DNA of 64,000 nt from Chrysopilus asiliformis. Lineage: Eukaryota > Arthropoda > Insecta > Diptera > Rhagionidae. Of this stretch, positions 27,401-37,100 are shown piece by piece. Within the stretch, counting starts at the first letter, position 1. Each line of letters begins with the position of its first letter. The DNA lies in contig OZ035960.1 in assembly GCA_964034945.1 (NCBI GenBank), forward strand, positions 12,283,457 to 12,347,456, given 5' to 3'. Made by a program: the position numbers and the translations under genes. The notes below the pieces were generated by a model. The model was not told where the DNA came from, did not search any database, and saw only the letters and a list, made by a program, of their open reading frames with translations.

Positions 27401-30400
27401 AGAGTTTCTTCACAAAAAACTGATGGGGTCGTATATGACCCCGCGATTTGAAGGGCGAAATGGCAAACCAAACTGAGCATAAATCAAGTGACAACTGTCA
27501 AAAAGACCAACTCTTCAATCTGGCACTACTTCGTTTGCAATCTGGCACTACTTTTTTCGGAGATGGTCTTTTTGACAGTTGTCACTTGATTTATGCTCAG
27601 TTTACGTGGTTTTCAATCTGGCACTACTTTTTTCGGAGTTGGTCTTTTTGACAGTTGTCACTTGATTTATGCTCAGTTTGGTTTGCCATTTCGTCAAACG
27701 ACCATCAAGCGCGTCGCACGTTCGGTGAATGGGCCCAAAACGAGATGGCCACCGATCCCGATTTTCACAAGAAAATTTTGTTCAGCGATGAAGCTCACTT
27801 TTGGTTGAATGGGTACGTCAATAAGCAAAATTGTCGCATTTGGAGGGATGGTAATCCACAAGCCATTCTTCAGACGTCGTTACATCCTCAAAAAGTCACT
27901 GTTTGGTGTGCTCTATGGGCAGAGGGAATCATTGGTCCATATTTCTTCAAAAATGAAGCCGGCCATAATGTTACAATCAATGGGGAACGGTATAGAGCCA
28001 TGATTAATGACTTTTTCGTGCCTGAATTGGAGGATGTTGATGTGGACGACCTTTGGTTCCAACAAGACGGCGCTACATGCCATACAGCCAACGAAACAAT
28101 CAATTTATTGAAGGAAACTTTTGGTGAGCGCATTATCTCGCGTCGTGAGCCTGTGGCGTGGCCTCCAAGATCGTGCGATTTAACACCGCTGGACTATTTT
28201 TTGTGGGGTTATGTGAAGTCGCTTGTCTACGCAGACGATTGACGCCTTGGAAGAGAATATTCGGCGCGTTATTGCTGACATACGGCCCCAATTGCTGCAA
28301 AAAGTTATCGAAAATTGGGCCTCTCGGCTGGAATTTATTTGAGCCAGCCGCGGCGGCCACTTGCCCGAAATCATTTTTAAAACATAATGGCAAACCCTTA
28401 TCTTTATAAAAAAGCTAAACTCTTGGCCATAACATTAAATTATATGCGTTTTATTTCTTCTTGAAAACCACACGTCTAAAAAACACCCTTTACGATTAAA
28501 GACATATTGTGTTTTACACTATCACCCTTATAGAGTAACGTCCTTAATGTAATCGCTACCGTCTCCACAAGGGTCGATTTAAAAGATTTTCGGGGATGAT
28601 TGTGGGCCCCGATTATGGAACCAGCCCCGGATCGTATTCAAATCCGATCCGCTTCGCTTTTCCAAATGCTTTCCGCCGCGCTATGGGCTATTATGAAATG
28701 TGAAGATGGAGTTCCAATTTTTCCAATCAAACTTCCAGTTGTCAAAAATTAACAGTCGGAAAGAAGTTTTCATTTTTGTCATTTTAATCGCATAAACCCT
28801 AAAAAATGTCGCAATAAATTGAATTGAATCAAATTGTCAACAATAAAAATGGAAAGTATGTCTTTTTATACCCGTATGATGAAACCAAAGGGTATATTAA
28901 CTTTGCCTTACCGTTTGTAACCACAAGATCCCGTCATCACACACAAAAATGAATAACACCAGTGTGTTTAGAATGATAAAAATAATTAATTTTTGCATGT
29001 CAGTCCGGGCGCACGGATTGAGCTAGAGACTTGAAATTTTGCACAGATCCGTTTTTTTGTGAAATGCGAGGCTAAGTTTGTTAATGGGCAAAAATGGACC
29101 ATTAGGGGGGGTACCCCCCATACGAACGAAAACATTTTTTGTGAATATCTCAAAAACGGTGCATCTTATCAAAAAAGTGCAAGAACAAAAGTTATTTAGG
29201 ATATGATTTTCTAACTCCCATACATCAAAATCCGGTTGGAATAAATTTTAAAAAATCTTATTGGAAAGTTTGACTTCAAAGTAGAATTTTGATACAACTA
29301 TTCGAATTTTGATACGAATATCACCATACAGGTTTTCAATTATTGCCAGATTGGCAATTATAGTTTTTGTTATGTTTTACTTTAATTTTCTCACAAATCT
29401 ACCACAATCCAACAAAAACCTATTTCAACAAAGAGTCTGCCATAACCAACAATCCGCCACCCAAAAACAGTCGAATGTGACAGATCCGCTTCGCATCGAA
29501 TCTGTTGGCGTTTTTGAGAATAAGGCGAAAGCAGATTCTATAATACGAAAATGAAACGAAATATTTATTTTGAAAAAATTTTGACCGCGGCGCATTTTAT
29601 TTATTTTTATTCTTATACTATAGCAACATTACTTCGGTGTTAGATTTATTCCTTTTGCAACGATAAGACGTTGAAAATTAGACATTCGTAACATCCCTAA
29701 TGGTGACGTTTATTATTGATGTTGATGCCTAATTCACTTCAAGTCTTTGGAAGAAAATAAACAGTGAACGGGAATGAATATCGCATTTTTTAGATTTTGT
29801 GCAAATCTAAATAATGGTAGCTTCCAATTAAAAAAAAAATAATTATTCAAACTTCATAACTAAGGATGTATACAAATTCTTTTTGTACATATCTGAGAAA
29901 AAAACTCAATTTTTTACAAAAATTCTCGATTTTTTGTAAAAAATTTATGTTGGAAAAAACGGTTTCGTAAAAAAAAACAAAAGGTCTTCCTATAAAAGAA
30001 GCAACGTTTTGCATAACCTTTAACTATTGACCTTTGACCTACAAGCAGTTATTAAAAGTATGTACCATGTACGGATAGGTTAGCACATAAAGATACACGA
30101 TACCAGGTGTAACTCTGTTCCACAATGTTCCAACGCGATAATTTTTTTCAATATCCTTATGCTATTATTATATAACAAAAGGGGCGTTGAAACATAAACC
30201 CTTTCAGTGGATCTACTGCTCTAATTAAAATAAAGTGTACCAACAGCCATAATATATTCAAGAAAATTATAAATATGCATGGGTACACCTTTCTCTAATC
30301 TACACGTAGAACACTGATTTGCGTCATTAGACTGGACAATAGCGGTTGTCCGTATACAAAACTATATAAATAGTATTAGATTGTATTACGATTTTATACA

Positions 30401-32972
30401 AATTTATAATAAGCGAGAAATGTGTAAGAATTTTAACAGTCATTTTCTTATAAACCTGCATAAGCCAATGTGTTTACTCCTTTGTGAGGAAAAACTTTGT
30501 TACCATAAATGTTTACTAAAAACATCACGAGGAAATTATATGGCCTGGCGCTGATGGTGGCGGAATTTTCGCATTAAGCGATAGGGGAAAAAATAGTGTT
30601 CTTTCAAGAACAAAACGGCATTATTTATTTGTTTAATCAGCTGCGGCATCGACATTATTAAAACGTTTAAACATTTGGAACGTCTGACGAATATAGAGTC
30701 GTATATATTTCTATATTATTATACACCTGTGATAATTGCATACACACCGCAGCATATAAAATGCAGGTTGATTTTTGCAGTTAAAACGTAAATAATAAAT
30801 AAACGTAAATTGACGTCAGAAAATAGGTCTTGCATTTGCGATTGCATATTGCGATATGGGAGGTAAAAATTTCCTTATAAGTAAATTATTTTGTACATAA
30901 ATTTGTTATAATACTGTGGATTTGTTTCCAGCAAGTTGAAATTTAAAGAAAAAATTGGCAAAATAAATTTAGTCAGTTTGGGAGATTTTCATTTTGATGT
31001 ATAATAAAAAAAAGTATAATAAAAAGTTAAATATTTTGTTAAATTTTATCAGTTTTGAGAAAATTTCAAGACTTTTTGCTTGGTATTTATGGATTACACG
31101 CCTTCTAATCGCTACAAGAATGTATCGTGTCCACTGAAAAATCTCACAAAAGTTTTGCTCTCAGAAGTAATTTTGCAAGTCAAAACACCTGAAACTCACT
31201 TTGCAGAAGTTTTGTTTACGGAAATAAACATCAATATTACGAATTTTAAGTAAAATATTTTGCGAGTTTTGGGTGTTTCTACTTGCGGAACGAGTCGCTG
31301 AGAGTAAAACCAAAGATTAGGTAAATACAGATAACAAACCTAGAACAAATTTTGTGGATCAAGAAAATCCGCTAGCGGAAATAGGACTTGCAAAATGATT
31401 ATTTTTCATTATATTTTGACGCTTGACTGTCAAAAAATTAATAAAAATATTTAAATTGCATGCGTAACTGGATTAAGATTGATAACTCTACAGTACAAAA
31501 GTTCTATGAAAAGTTCTGTTGTTTCTTATCTTTACACAGCCTTTACACGCGTCTGTAGAACTGATACAATCGCTGACACAGTCTCGTGTAAATGCTTACT
31601 GGCACTGACAAATCTGTACTGACGGGACTTTTTTTGTAGTCAGTACAGACATGCCAGTAATTTGACATTTCAGACTTTGAAGATGGCGGAAAATGAAGAA
31701 ATTGAGGTAAATCTATTAAATTATTATGAATCCACTTGTTCATTCAATTCATTTTTTAACTTTTAGAACTCTCAGACTGGCGAAAGAAGACTAACTAGGA
31801 ACGATATAATTAAAATAATGAAGCATACGAGCAAAATTCATGCCTCTGGAATACGAAGGACTGTAGCTGTGCTACAAACGAAGTCATTTTGAAAATGAGC
31901 TGACTGCCAGTTCGCTAAATGTCTTTTAATTCGTTGTCAGTAATTTGACATTTGGAGTCTGTGCTACTGACAGACATTACAGTCGCGTGTAATGGCCGGG
32001 TTAGTTATCTAATCTTTAGCAAAACTTCTGCTACTTTTGTTCAGTGGAAACGAGACTTAATATTTTTTTTTCAAGGGATAGCAGAATTTCTTTCAATTTT
32101 AAGCTATTTAACGTGATAAGAATTTGACAAAGAGCAAACAGTTTTTGTCACATAAGAGCCAAATGCCTTACAAAACTTGTTACGTTGCCGCATTGACTGA
32201 TTTTTAAAGGCACCCAAACAATTTGAGTAGCCCAAAACGCCTAAAATCATGACGGATGTTAAGGACAGATATATAGTAAAATATAATTCTCAGAAATTTT
32301 CAGGGTTTTGGTTACTAAAATAGAATTTTCATTAATAAAAATATTTTTGACTTGAAGCATTTATTCCAAAATATAATTTAATTAACAGAACAATAAAATT
32401 TTTGTTATTCGTACCCTTTTTTCAAGCTCAGCGCGGTAGAATATTTTTTAATGATTCTATTATGCTATTTGATTTCATAAATGATAAGACTCGAAGTAAC
32501 ATTTGAAAAGGAATAATTATAATTTTGTGTTGACATTGAAAATGTCAAATAAAAAAAAATTGGTCGTGAATAGCACTTTAGATGATTAAAATGATCAAAA
32601 GATGATTTAAATGACAGGACCTTTCCGTTCACTTGTAGATTTCAATTACACTCGTCAACGACAACAGAGAGACACCCAAATGAAATCTAAATAAAGGTCA
32701 AATATTAATATTCACATAAAATGAATCTGTGCGTATTCCAGTTGAATTTTCAAGGTTATTACTTTGACTTTTTAACCCTCTGTGATCATGATTCGAAAGA
32801 GTAGTCCATAAAGGACAATTTGTTTCAGAATCGCTAACCTTACTAGTATGATAAAAGCTGTAATGTTTAAAGGGCAAAATGAATATCATAAAAAATATAC
32901 TTACTCTTCTGATTTCTCTGATGTGTTGTCAGCATCCTTTTTCTTCTGTCCGGAACTGCAGACGTTTCCCAT
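9684..32972 (-). CDS. NACHT/WD40 STAND NTPase, NWD1/NWD2-like (11 coding exons)
   Basis: Exons, in transcription order: 32972-32905, 16204-15987, 15233-14117, 14045-13917, 13593-13488, 13419-12819, 12771-12549, 12482-11798, 10867-10677, 10442-9970 and 9898-9684 (stop TAA). All introns are GT..AG, every phase closes, and the sum is 4026 nt = 1341 aa. Order of parts: acylation start (1-8), low-complexity linker (to about 130), DUF4062-like region (about 130-310), P-loop GPPGSGKS (482-489), Walker B LIIVIDSLDE (566-575), helical region with a Q6 run, then WD40 repeats from about 990 to the C-terminus. Human NWD1/NWD2 are somewhat longer (about 1560-1740 aa). By family knowledge STAND NTPases are nucleotide-switched scaffolds that oligomerise; the ligand here is unknown. 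Membrane attachment is inferred from the N-terminus. The first intron is long and full of transposons, so an undetected alternative exon there is possible. The body of the gene is very secure; the link to exon 1 is slightly less so. Confidence 0.9.
11526..11710. mobile_element. MITE family 2 (GCTGTCCATAAAATACGTCA ends), copy 1, in an intron
   Basis: The left end AGCTGTCCACTAAATACGTC and the right end (complement AAGGGGCTGTCCATAAAATA) are imperfect inverted copies. Related ends occur at 17656-17820, 59955-60110 and 62571-62720. It sits in the 930-nt intron of the NWD-like gene between exons 8 and 9. Confidence 0.65.
12549..14045 (-). CDS. Exons 4-7 of the NWD-like gene: NACHT NTPase core
   Basis: Exon 4 (14045-13917) encodes Walker A GPPGSGKS. 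Exon 5 is 13593-13488. Exon 6 (13419-12819) carries Walker B LIIVIDSLDE, an NVKIIITTT sensor-like strand and the winged-helix part. Exon 7 is 12771-12549. Lys488, Ser489, Asp571 and Asp574/Glu575 are the expected nucleotide and Mg contacts, so the ATPase looks intact. The exon 6/7 intron is only 47 nt. An AG at about 12790 would leave an implausibly short intron and bring an in-frame stop, so the acceptor just before 12771 was chosen; it keeps the frame and family-like sequence (PRLWFRFCWL). Confidence 0.88.
14117..16204 (-). CDS. Exons 2-3 of the NWD-like gene: linker and DUF4062-like N-terminal region
   Basis: Exon 2 (16204-15987, 218 nt) is a Ser/Thr/Pro/Asn-rich linker without a recognisable fold. 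Exon 3 (15233-14117, 1117 nt) begins with more linker and then a sheet-like stretch, KKIVIYVLAADNGHKVEKAI, followed by a Cys-rich turn and a segment with VLFLGTSLGTPLLPL and KWYVLDNTSQPP. That order matches the N-terminal region in front of the NACHT domain in NWD1/NWD2. The classic conserved D-x-R-W-G after the first strand is not kept; the equivalent place reads LLISDTHGSSDE. The intron between the exons is 753 nt. Confidence 0.85.
16205..17655. other. 3' part of the giant first coding intron of the NWD-like gene
   Basis: Includes a coding-like minus-strand frame at 16350-16559 without ATG (see findings). Otherwise no gene or element was recognised. Confidence 0.5.
17656..17820. mobile_element. 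MITE family 2, degenerate copy
   Basis: Begins GGTCCATAAAATTACGTCAA and ends ACGGCAGCCCCTT; the GGGGCTG..CC and TACGTCA words are those of the 11526-11710 element. The middle is diverged. Confidence 0.45.
17821..19163. other. Intron stretch, no gene recognised
   Basis: A 119-codon open frame at 17911-18270 has no family motif. The words CGAAAATCACTCGCCCGATTA resemble the text of GACA-type repeats, so part may be old repeat. Confidence 0.4.
19164..19390 (+). pseudogene. Tc1/mariner deletion derivative with fused mini-ORF
   Basis: The left end AAGGGTCTTTC follows a TA and resembles the other AAGGGTG-type TIRs here. An intact 31-codon frame (19276-19371) starts MVKFTNEQ, a transposase N-terminus, and continues in frame with CNTAGQTIDLLKEKF and RVISRN, which match the residues after the second catalytic Asp of the 27.7-kb relic. 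The DNA between has been lost. The right end was not located. Confidence 0.6.
19391..20361. other. Intron stretch, no gene recognised
   Basis: AT-rich; contains a local direct duplication of ACAGATTTTTT near 19965-20000. Nothing else was supported. Confidence 0.45.
20362..20961 (+). repeat. GGGTATAAAA-ended interspersed repeat, copy A
   Basis: Starts AAAACATAACAAAA and ends TACGGGTATAAAA; it carries TAATGGTCCATTTTTGCCCA and a mixed (GACA/GACG)n tract at about 20757-20823. Copy B lies inverted at 28862-29380 and a fragment at 39186-39350. No convincing protein; the open frames read the satellite tract. Confidence 0.75.
20962..22619. other. Intron stretch, no gene recognised
   Basis: A 112-codon plus frame (21448-21786) overlaps an 85-codon minus frame; neither has recognisable motifs or splice context. 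Confidence 0.45.
22620..22903. mobile_element. MITE family 1, copy 2
   Basis: Same order of blocks as 1595-1866 (AGTCAGAAAAATGTCCAGGT start, TTTTCTGAGTG end), with a diverged stretch at about 22680-22725. The left terminus has lost the perfect CACTCAG. Confidence 0.7.
22904..23378. other. Intron stretch, no gene recognised
   Basis: AT-rich sequence without open frames of interest or paired ends. Confidence 0.45.
23379..23866. mobile_element. TIR element with GGGTATTCACA ends (488 bp)
   Basis: The left end GGGTATTCACAGTCGTCTTT and the right end (complement GGGTATTCACAATCCTCTTT) match at 17 of 20 positions, and both continue as TAA. TCA occurs on each side (23376-23378, 23867-23869), a possible 3-bp duplication. 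No transposase. Confidence 0.7.
24159..24444. mobile_element. PIF/Harbinger-like MITE with 40-bp TIRs (286 bp)
   Basis: The TIRs start GACTGTGTTTACATT and continue TTCATTTTGAGGCGGCACGTC-like at both ends (about 38 of 40 identical). TTA is duplicated at 24156-24158 and 24445-24447, the PIF/Harbinger target. Open frames on both strands simply cross the palindrome. Confidence 0.8.
24561..24642. repeat. 20-bp tandem repeat, about four units
   Basis: The unit is AGTAAAAAGTTTCGCAAAAA with few changes. In one frame it encodes lysine/arginine-rich FRKKSKK units, but this is repeat translation, not a protein gene. Confidence 0.8.
24907..25806 (+). mobile_element. mariner element with perfect 31-bp TIRs, internally deleted (900 bp)
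   Basis: TIRs at 24907-24937 and 25776-25806 (CCAGGGGTGTTAGTTGAAAT start) are perfect inverted copies and TA flanks both ends (24905-24906, 25807-25808). A complete mariner is about 1.3 kb, so roughly 400 bp are missing from the transposase gene. Ends this intact could still be moved by a transposase supplied in trans. Confidence 0.92.
25080..25729 (+). pseudogene. mariner transposase (DD34D type), deleted and frameshifted
   Basis: ATG at 25080 opens MSSFVPENVHSRHALLFLF, the helix-turn-helix N-terminus. The frame reads to DFNIQDKKR and then jumps to VWWNQIGVVYYEL, so the stretch with the first catalytic Asp is deleted. QHDNAPSHT carries the second Asp. A frameshift near 25474 moves YSPDLAPSDYYLF, with the third Asp, into the next frame, which ends NDQYFE plus TAA. 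Relatives include the SETMAR transposase domain. Not functional as it stands. Confidence 0.92.
25809..27455. other. AT-rich intron stretch, no gene recognised
   Basis: No open frame of note; A/T runs throughout. Confidence 0.5.
27456..27693. repeat. 58-bp perfect inverted repeat with nested direct repeats
   Basis: 27456-27513 is a perfect reverse complement of 27636-27693. In addition 27538-27603 and 27614-27679 are direct copies (starting CAATCTGGCACTACTTTTTT) differing at one or a few bases. This scrambles the 5' end of the adjoining transposase relic. Confidence 0.9.
27680..28490 (+). pseudogene. Tc1/mariner-superfamily transposase relic with intact DDD core
   Basis: The frame ending at 28242 reads TFGEWAQNEM, FSDEAHFWL (first Asp), FQQDGATCHTA (second) and SCDLTPLDYFLWG (third), with 36 residues between the second and third Asp, longer than DD34D mariners. 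After a frameshift at about 28232 the C-terminus (IDALEENIRRVI, VIENWASRLEFI, stop, ASRGGHLPEIIFKT) continues to 28384. The end AAAACACCCTT closes at 28490 before TA. The N-terminal DNA-binding part is lost to the fold-back at 27456-27693. Confidence 0.85.
28862..29380 (-). repeat. GGGTATAAAA-ended interspersed repeat, copy B (inverted)
   Basis: Reverse complement matches 20362-20961 across nearly its whole length (TTTGCCTTACCGTTTGTAAC at one end, AATTGCCAATCTGGCAATAA at the other) but lacks the long GACA tract. Confidence 0.75.
29381..31534. other. AT-rich intron stretch, no gene recognised
   Basis: No coding-like frame or paired ends were seen. Confidence 0.5.
31535..32000. mobile_element. 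TIR element with TTA duplication carrying a spliced micro-ORF
   Basis: The left end CACAGCCTTTACACGCGTCT and right end (complement CCCGGCCATTACACGCGACT) are imperfect inverted copies; TTA flanks both (31532-31534, 32001-32003), as in PIF/Harbinger. It lies within the first intron of the NWD-like gene, about 0.9 kb from exon 1. Confidence 0.6.
31683..31892 (+). CDS. Possible two-exon micro-ORF (49 aa) inside a TIR element
   Basis: ATGGCG at 31683 encodes MAENEEIE to a donor (GAG|GTAAAT at 31706/31707). A 60-nt intron ends TTTTTTAACTTTTAG at 31766. Exon 2 (31767-31892) continues in frame NSQTGERRLTRNDIIKIMK to TGA. The product has no known family; the splice sites and phase fit well, but the frame is too short to prove coding. 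Confidence 0.3.
32001..32904. other. Intron next to exon 1, no gene recognised
   Basis: AT-rich; contains only the intron sequence leading to the exon 1 donor. Confidence 0.5.
32905..32972 (-). CDS. Coding exon 1 of the NWD-like gene: predicted myristoyl/palmitoyl N-terminus
   Basis: ATG at 32972-32970 opens MGNVCSSGQKKK and runs 22 codons plus GA to a strong donor (GTAAGT at 32904). The GA joins the first G of exon 2 (16204) to make a Glu codon, so the phase is exact. Gly2 with Ser6 fits the N-myristoyltransferase consensus MGxxxS; Cys5 is a typical palmitoylation partner; the following KKK would add membrane charge. Just upstream on the minus strand a T-rich tract ending in AG (about 32992-32991) looks like the acceptor of a 5'-UTR intron, so the transcription start is probably farther out, above 33 kb. 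Confidence 0.75.
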
Positions 32973-34100
32973 ATTTTGTTCTTGAGCAATCTATGCAAAA
33001 AAATTTAAATAATTTGTTGCGTATGCGAGCGTAAATATTGGTGGCGTCTGTGGTCTCTTCGCAATCGATGATGGTTGGCAGCGAATGGACAGGGAAACGT
33101 TTGAAATTATAGAAAAAATGATCAAATCACGTTCTAGCCTCCACTATAAAATAGTTCAAGGATAATAGTTGTCCTTAAATACCGATGAGGAAAAAATACA
33201 GTCTAATGGGTTTCTGGTTTCTCTCCTCTTTCCCCTCTACTCTTTAGTGGTTCTCGACGTTAGTCCGATGCAGTCCTCGTGAATGTCCTTCCAAGTGATT
33301 CCCGATTCTGCTTCAAGGGATTTAGAATCTACTCGTGCGTAGGGTTCGGCTCGAGGGACTTCCCGAAGCCAACTTTTAAGAAGCCTGATGGATGGAAAAG
33401 CGACAATTTTCCCAGGCAACCTTCAATATTCAATCTTCTTTGCCCACAATTATGTGCACGCACAAATACACACACAAACATACGTTTGCACACAACTATT
33501 TATTATTGTATCGGTCGTGTGTACTTGATGTACGAATAACCTTCGATTCGGTCACACTTAACAGGATAATGAGCTGATTATCCAAGGATAATCGGATTAA
33601 ATGAAAAGATTGATAAACTTGTTTAGAAAAACCGATTGCGCTAATACTTTATCACACTATCTTGCTAATAACACTTAATCCCTAATCTGTATCTAAGATT
33701 TATTATGAATTTCATCCACAAATGCAGACTAATGGAAATTTATAATTGATTTTTTTTGTAAACCCTTGGTGGGCAAAAACACTTTACAAACATATTTATT
33801 TCTTTATCTGATTTTGATTACTTTTCCACTGTGGCTTTCAATTTTTGCGTAATTAAAAATATTAACTTGGCGCCAAAAAAAAAACAAACTGTGGCTTTTC
33901 TGATAGCTCGAGGCACAGTTCACGATGATTTTCACCCTTGTTTGTTGTTCAACTCAATATTAGAGTGCCACCTCACTCTGATGGTAATCCTTTCTGTAAA
34001 TCTCGGCAATGTCCTTTTTGCTCTTTGCTACCACCTGTCAGCGTGTTAGTGACTTCGTCGAGGTGACTTCCAAAGCTTGCGGTGAAAATTTTTGACAGAT
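32973..34100 (-). promoter_or_regulatory. Likely 5'-UTR/promoter side of the NWD-like gene
   Basis: The 18 bases before the start codon follow a T-rich tract and AG (about 32992-32991), which suggests a 5'-UTR intron. Farther out, 33.2-34.1 kb is less AT-rich than its surroundings. No TATA box or initiator can be assigned with confidence. Confidence 0.3.
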
Positions 34101-37100
34101 TGGCTGCGTTGAGTCCTTTAGGAAATCCTCTTCTCGCGGACATCAGCAACTCGTGTTATTCGAAATTTTCATCCCTTATTAAACACGACATCTTCACAAG
34201 GATGTCGTCTCGCGTTCAGTGTTAGGAAAATTTCCTTTCAATAGTTTTACCAGAAACAAGCTAGAAATTGTAATTCGCTCGGACACAAAAAAAAAACTCT
34301 TATCCTTGTAATATTTTCCCTACGTCCTTGTGCCTTTCACCATATGCAATCATAGGTAATGACATTTCTGCGTATGCGTACGGCTGCGTTTGTGTATGTT
34401 GATGTGTTTGGGTTTTGTGGCAATCTCTGATATCCTTGGAGCTTTTGATTGCCAGCGTTTTCTGTTTTGGTGTTTGAAAACAGTTGAAACACGAGTGTTT
34501 GGAACGTAATCGCGAAGGTCCTTTACTTGCGCGACACCTACAAGTTTTCCTTTTTTCCCCGTATTTTCCCGTTGTCAATGTGTTGACATTAATAAATCGT
34601 ATCAAATCTGACACATGTGTGCGTAAAATTATTTTGAAAAGCTTCCAATTCGGTTTTTCCTCTTTAATTTTTCTTCATAGCTCTTATTTTCTTTCTTTCC
34701 TTCCTTTTGATATACGAATATATAAGAAAAAAAAATTACTTAATCGCTTTACTGCCAATGAAAATATTATTTGAGGTCCAGATTTTCAGATATAGAAAAA
34801 TTGCTTTCGGCTTTTCTTTTAAGTTTTTTTTTCTTTGCCTGCTGAATTTTCTTCTCGAACTATACTCGAATTGACGTCACATATTTTGTTGATAAAAATG
34901 AAATTCTCATCATATTTCTATTTTGACTAAACTCAGAGGCAGTAAAATATTTTTGAATTTTTTTCATTGAAAGAAGTCACATTACTTAAACCACTTCAAA
35001 TATTCACATTTATTGAATTGTATAGAATTTTCATTTGAAATTTAGCAATATTTCCCGACGGAACATCGTATCAATTAAAAGCGCCAGATCAAATATTCTT
35101 TTTTCACTGAAAATTTGTACGGTAAAAATTTTTTCTGTTAAAAATAATCACTTTTTTCACCTTTGAATAACAAAATTTTGTTTAACTCGACCACCAATGA
35201 CACCTAATTGCTCCAAATTCATTTAATAATGAAAATTTTTCATAATATTCGGAGAAATATAAATTTTAAGAAAATCCCATTATTCACTGAAGAAAAACAT
35301 TTTTCGCCACTAAAAAATGTTTTTCGTGAGATTTCCAACAATTGCTTCATCAAAATTGATCGCAAAATTGTCAAAAAGTCAGTTTTTCAAATGAAAATTC
35401 TCATTTTCTTTTCCACGGAGGAAAATTTAGAAAAATTCTTTAATTCGGTTTACTAAACGCCCGCTACTTCGCTTACTCTCAACGACTCGGCGATTCGTTT
35501 AGCTTTCTACGGAAAATCGTCTCGTCTAGTGAGGCGATCGACCTCCCACTCGGAGCAGAGCTTTTTGGCGGTGAAAAGTTTCTATATAGAATGTTTTCCC
35601 CTCCATTTTCTCCTCAATTTGTGAGAATAAAACAATGCTTGGGGAGAAGGAATTTAGGAAATTAGAAAAATTGCTCATGATCCTCGTGGACAAAAAGTGC
35701 TTATTGTGTAAACAGTTTTTTAGCCAAACGAAAGTGTTTTCCATTCTGACATAAGCTAATATAGACATTTTCATCAATATTACATTTTTTCGGGAATTTT
35801 TTGGGAATTTTGTATTTTTTGATTTTCGAAATTTCGTTTAAAATGTAGAAAGTTTTATTTACAGGTAACAATTGTTGGTCCGTTGCATCTATTTAAAATA
35901 CTTCGCATATTGAGGGATGTCGGGGGTTTTACGGTAGAGTGACAGTAGGGATTGAAGGGGGAATGGGGGGAGGGGGTTGTAAATGTAAAAATTAGGGTGA
36001 TGTATTTTAATGGCAGCCACTTATAAAAGATTTCTCATCTTAAATATTTAATAACATCGCGTTCCTATGCATTAGAAATGTCGAATAAGAAATTAATTAT
36101 CACAATTTGTTTGAAATGACGAAAACTTTCTTAAATTTGTATCGGATAAGCTGCTAAGAACTAAGTCCGCATCCATAAAAATATTATTACTTGGAACGTA
36201 TTTATTGAAATACTGTCTAGCTGCAGTTAGTGTCCTCCAGACGCCTTCATAGTCGTCCTGCCTTATAAGACCAACCTTCCACCTTTCGTCCACGAAATGC
36301 CTTATAGGGCATAATGCCTTTGAGAACACTCCAATGCCCTATTTGAGAATGCTTCGAGCATGTTTCGAGTATGCGCAGATGAATATCTGCTTCGAGCTTG
36401 TTTCTAGCATACTTCGAATATGCTTCTAGCATTCACGGTGCGAGCCGCCATGACGTTCATTGAAATGAAAAAAAAAACATTCCTACTGAAAATTTAAAAT
36501 CTGTTTTTAAAGCACAATATGGAAAAACATCGAATAAAAAGTAATTTTATGTGTTTGGGTACACAGCATAACTTTATTTTTACAAGAATTTTATTAAAAT
36601 CGAATAAAAAAGAAAATTCTTTGAATAAATAATTTTCAAATTATATCACTAAAATCGAGAATTGCTACGGCCCACGTAAATAGAGCTCCTGGCAAAACCA
36701 CTTTCTACGTAAACTTTAAATCGCATGTGAATTGTGACAATAAAATCCACAAAAAACCTTAACATCACCGTATGAAATTATTTTGAACGTTTTTTCCACA
36801 AAATATATCCATTAAACTTTATGATTCTTGTCTTATCTTTCTCTCCTCATGCGGCCTATAGAATAGAGAAAGACAAATAATGTCGCCAGATGAAATGTCA
36901 AAAAAATATTTCGTCATGGTAAAACAAACCCCTATTTTGGCCTTCAAAGTCGTGATGCCTTATAGGGCGTGAAATAGGGCACTTCGTGGTCCGGCGGACC
37001 TTCCCCACTGTCGACGATAGTTCGACCTAGTGTCGACAAAGTCGTGGGCCTTACGACCAATAGGGACGCCTTTGAAGACGAAGTGTCCACTTTACGACCT

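Noticed and set aside
36247..36432. Minus-strand frame with Cys/Glu/Ala repeats
   Set aside because: Reads through a CTTCGA/TGCTTC-rich repetitive patch.
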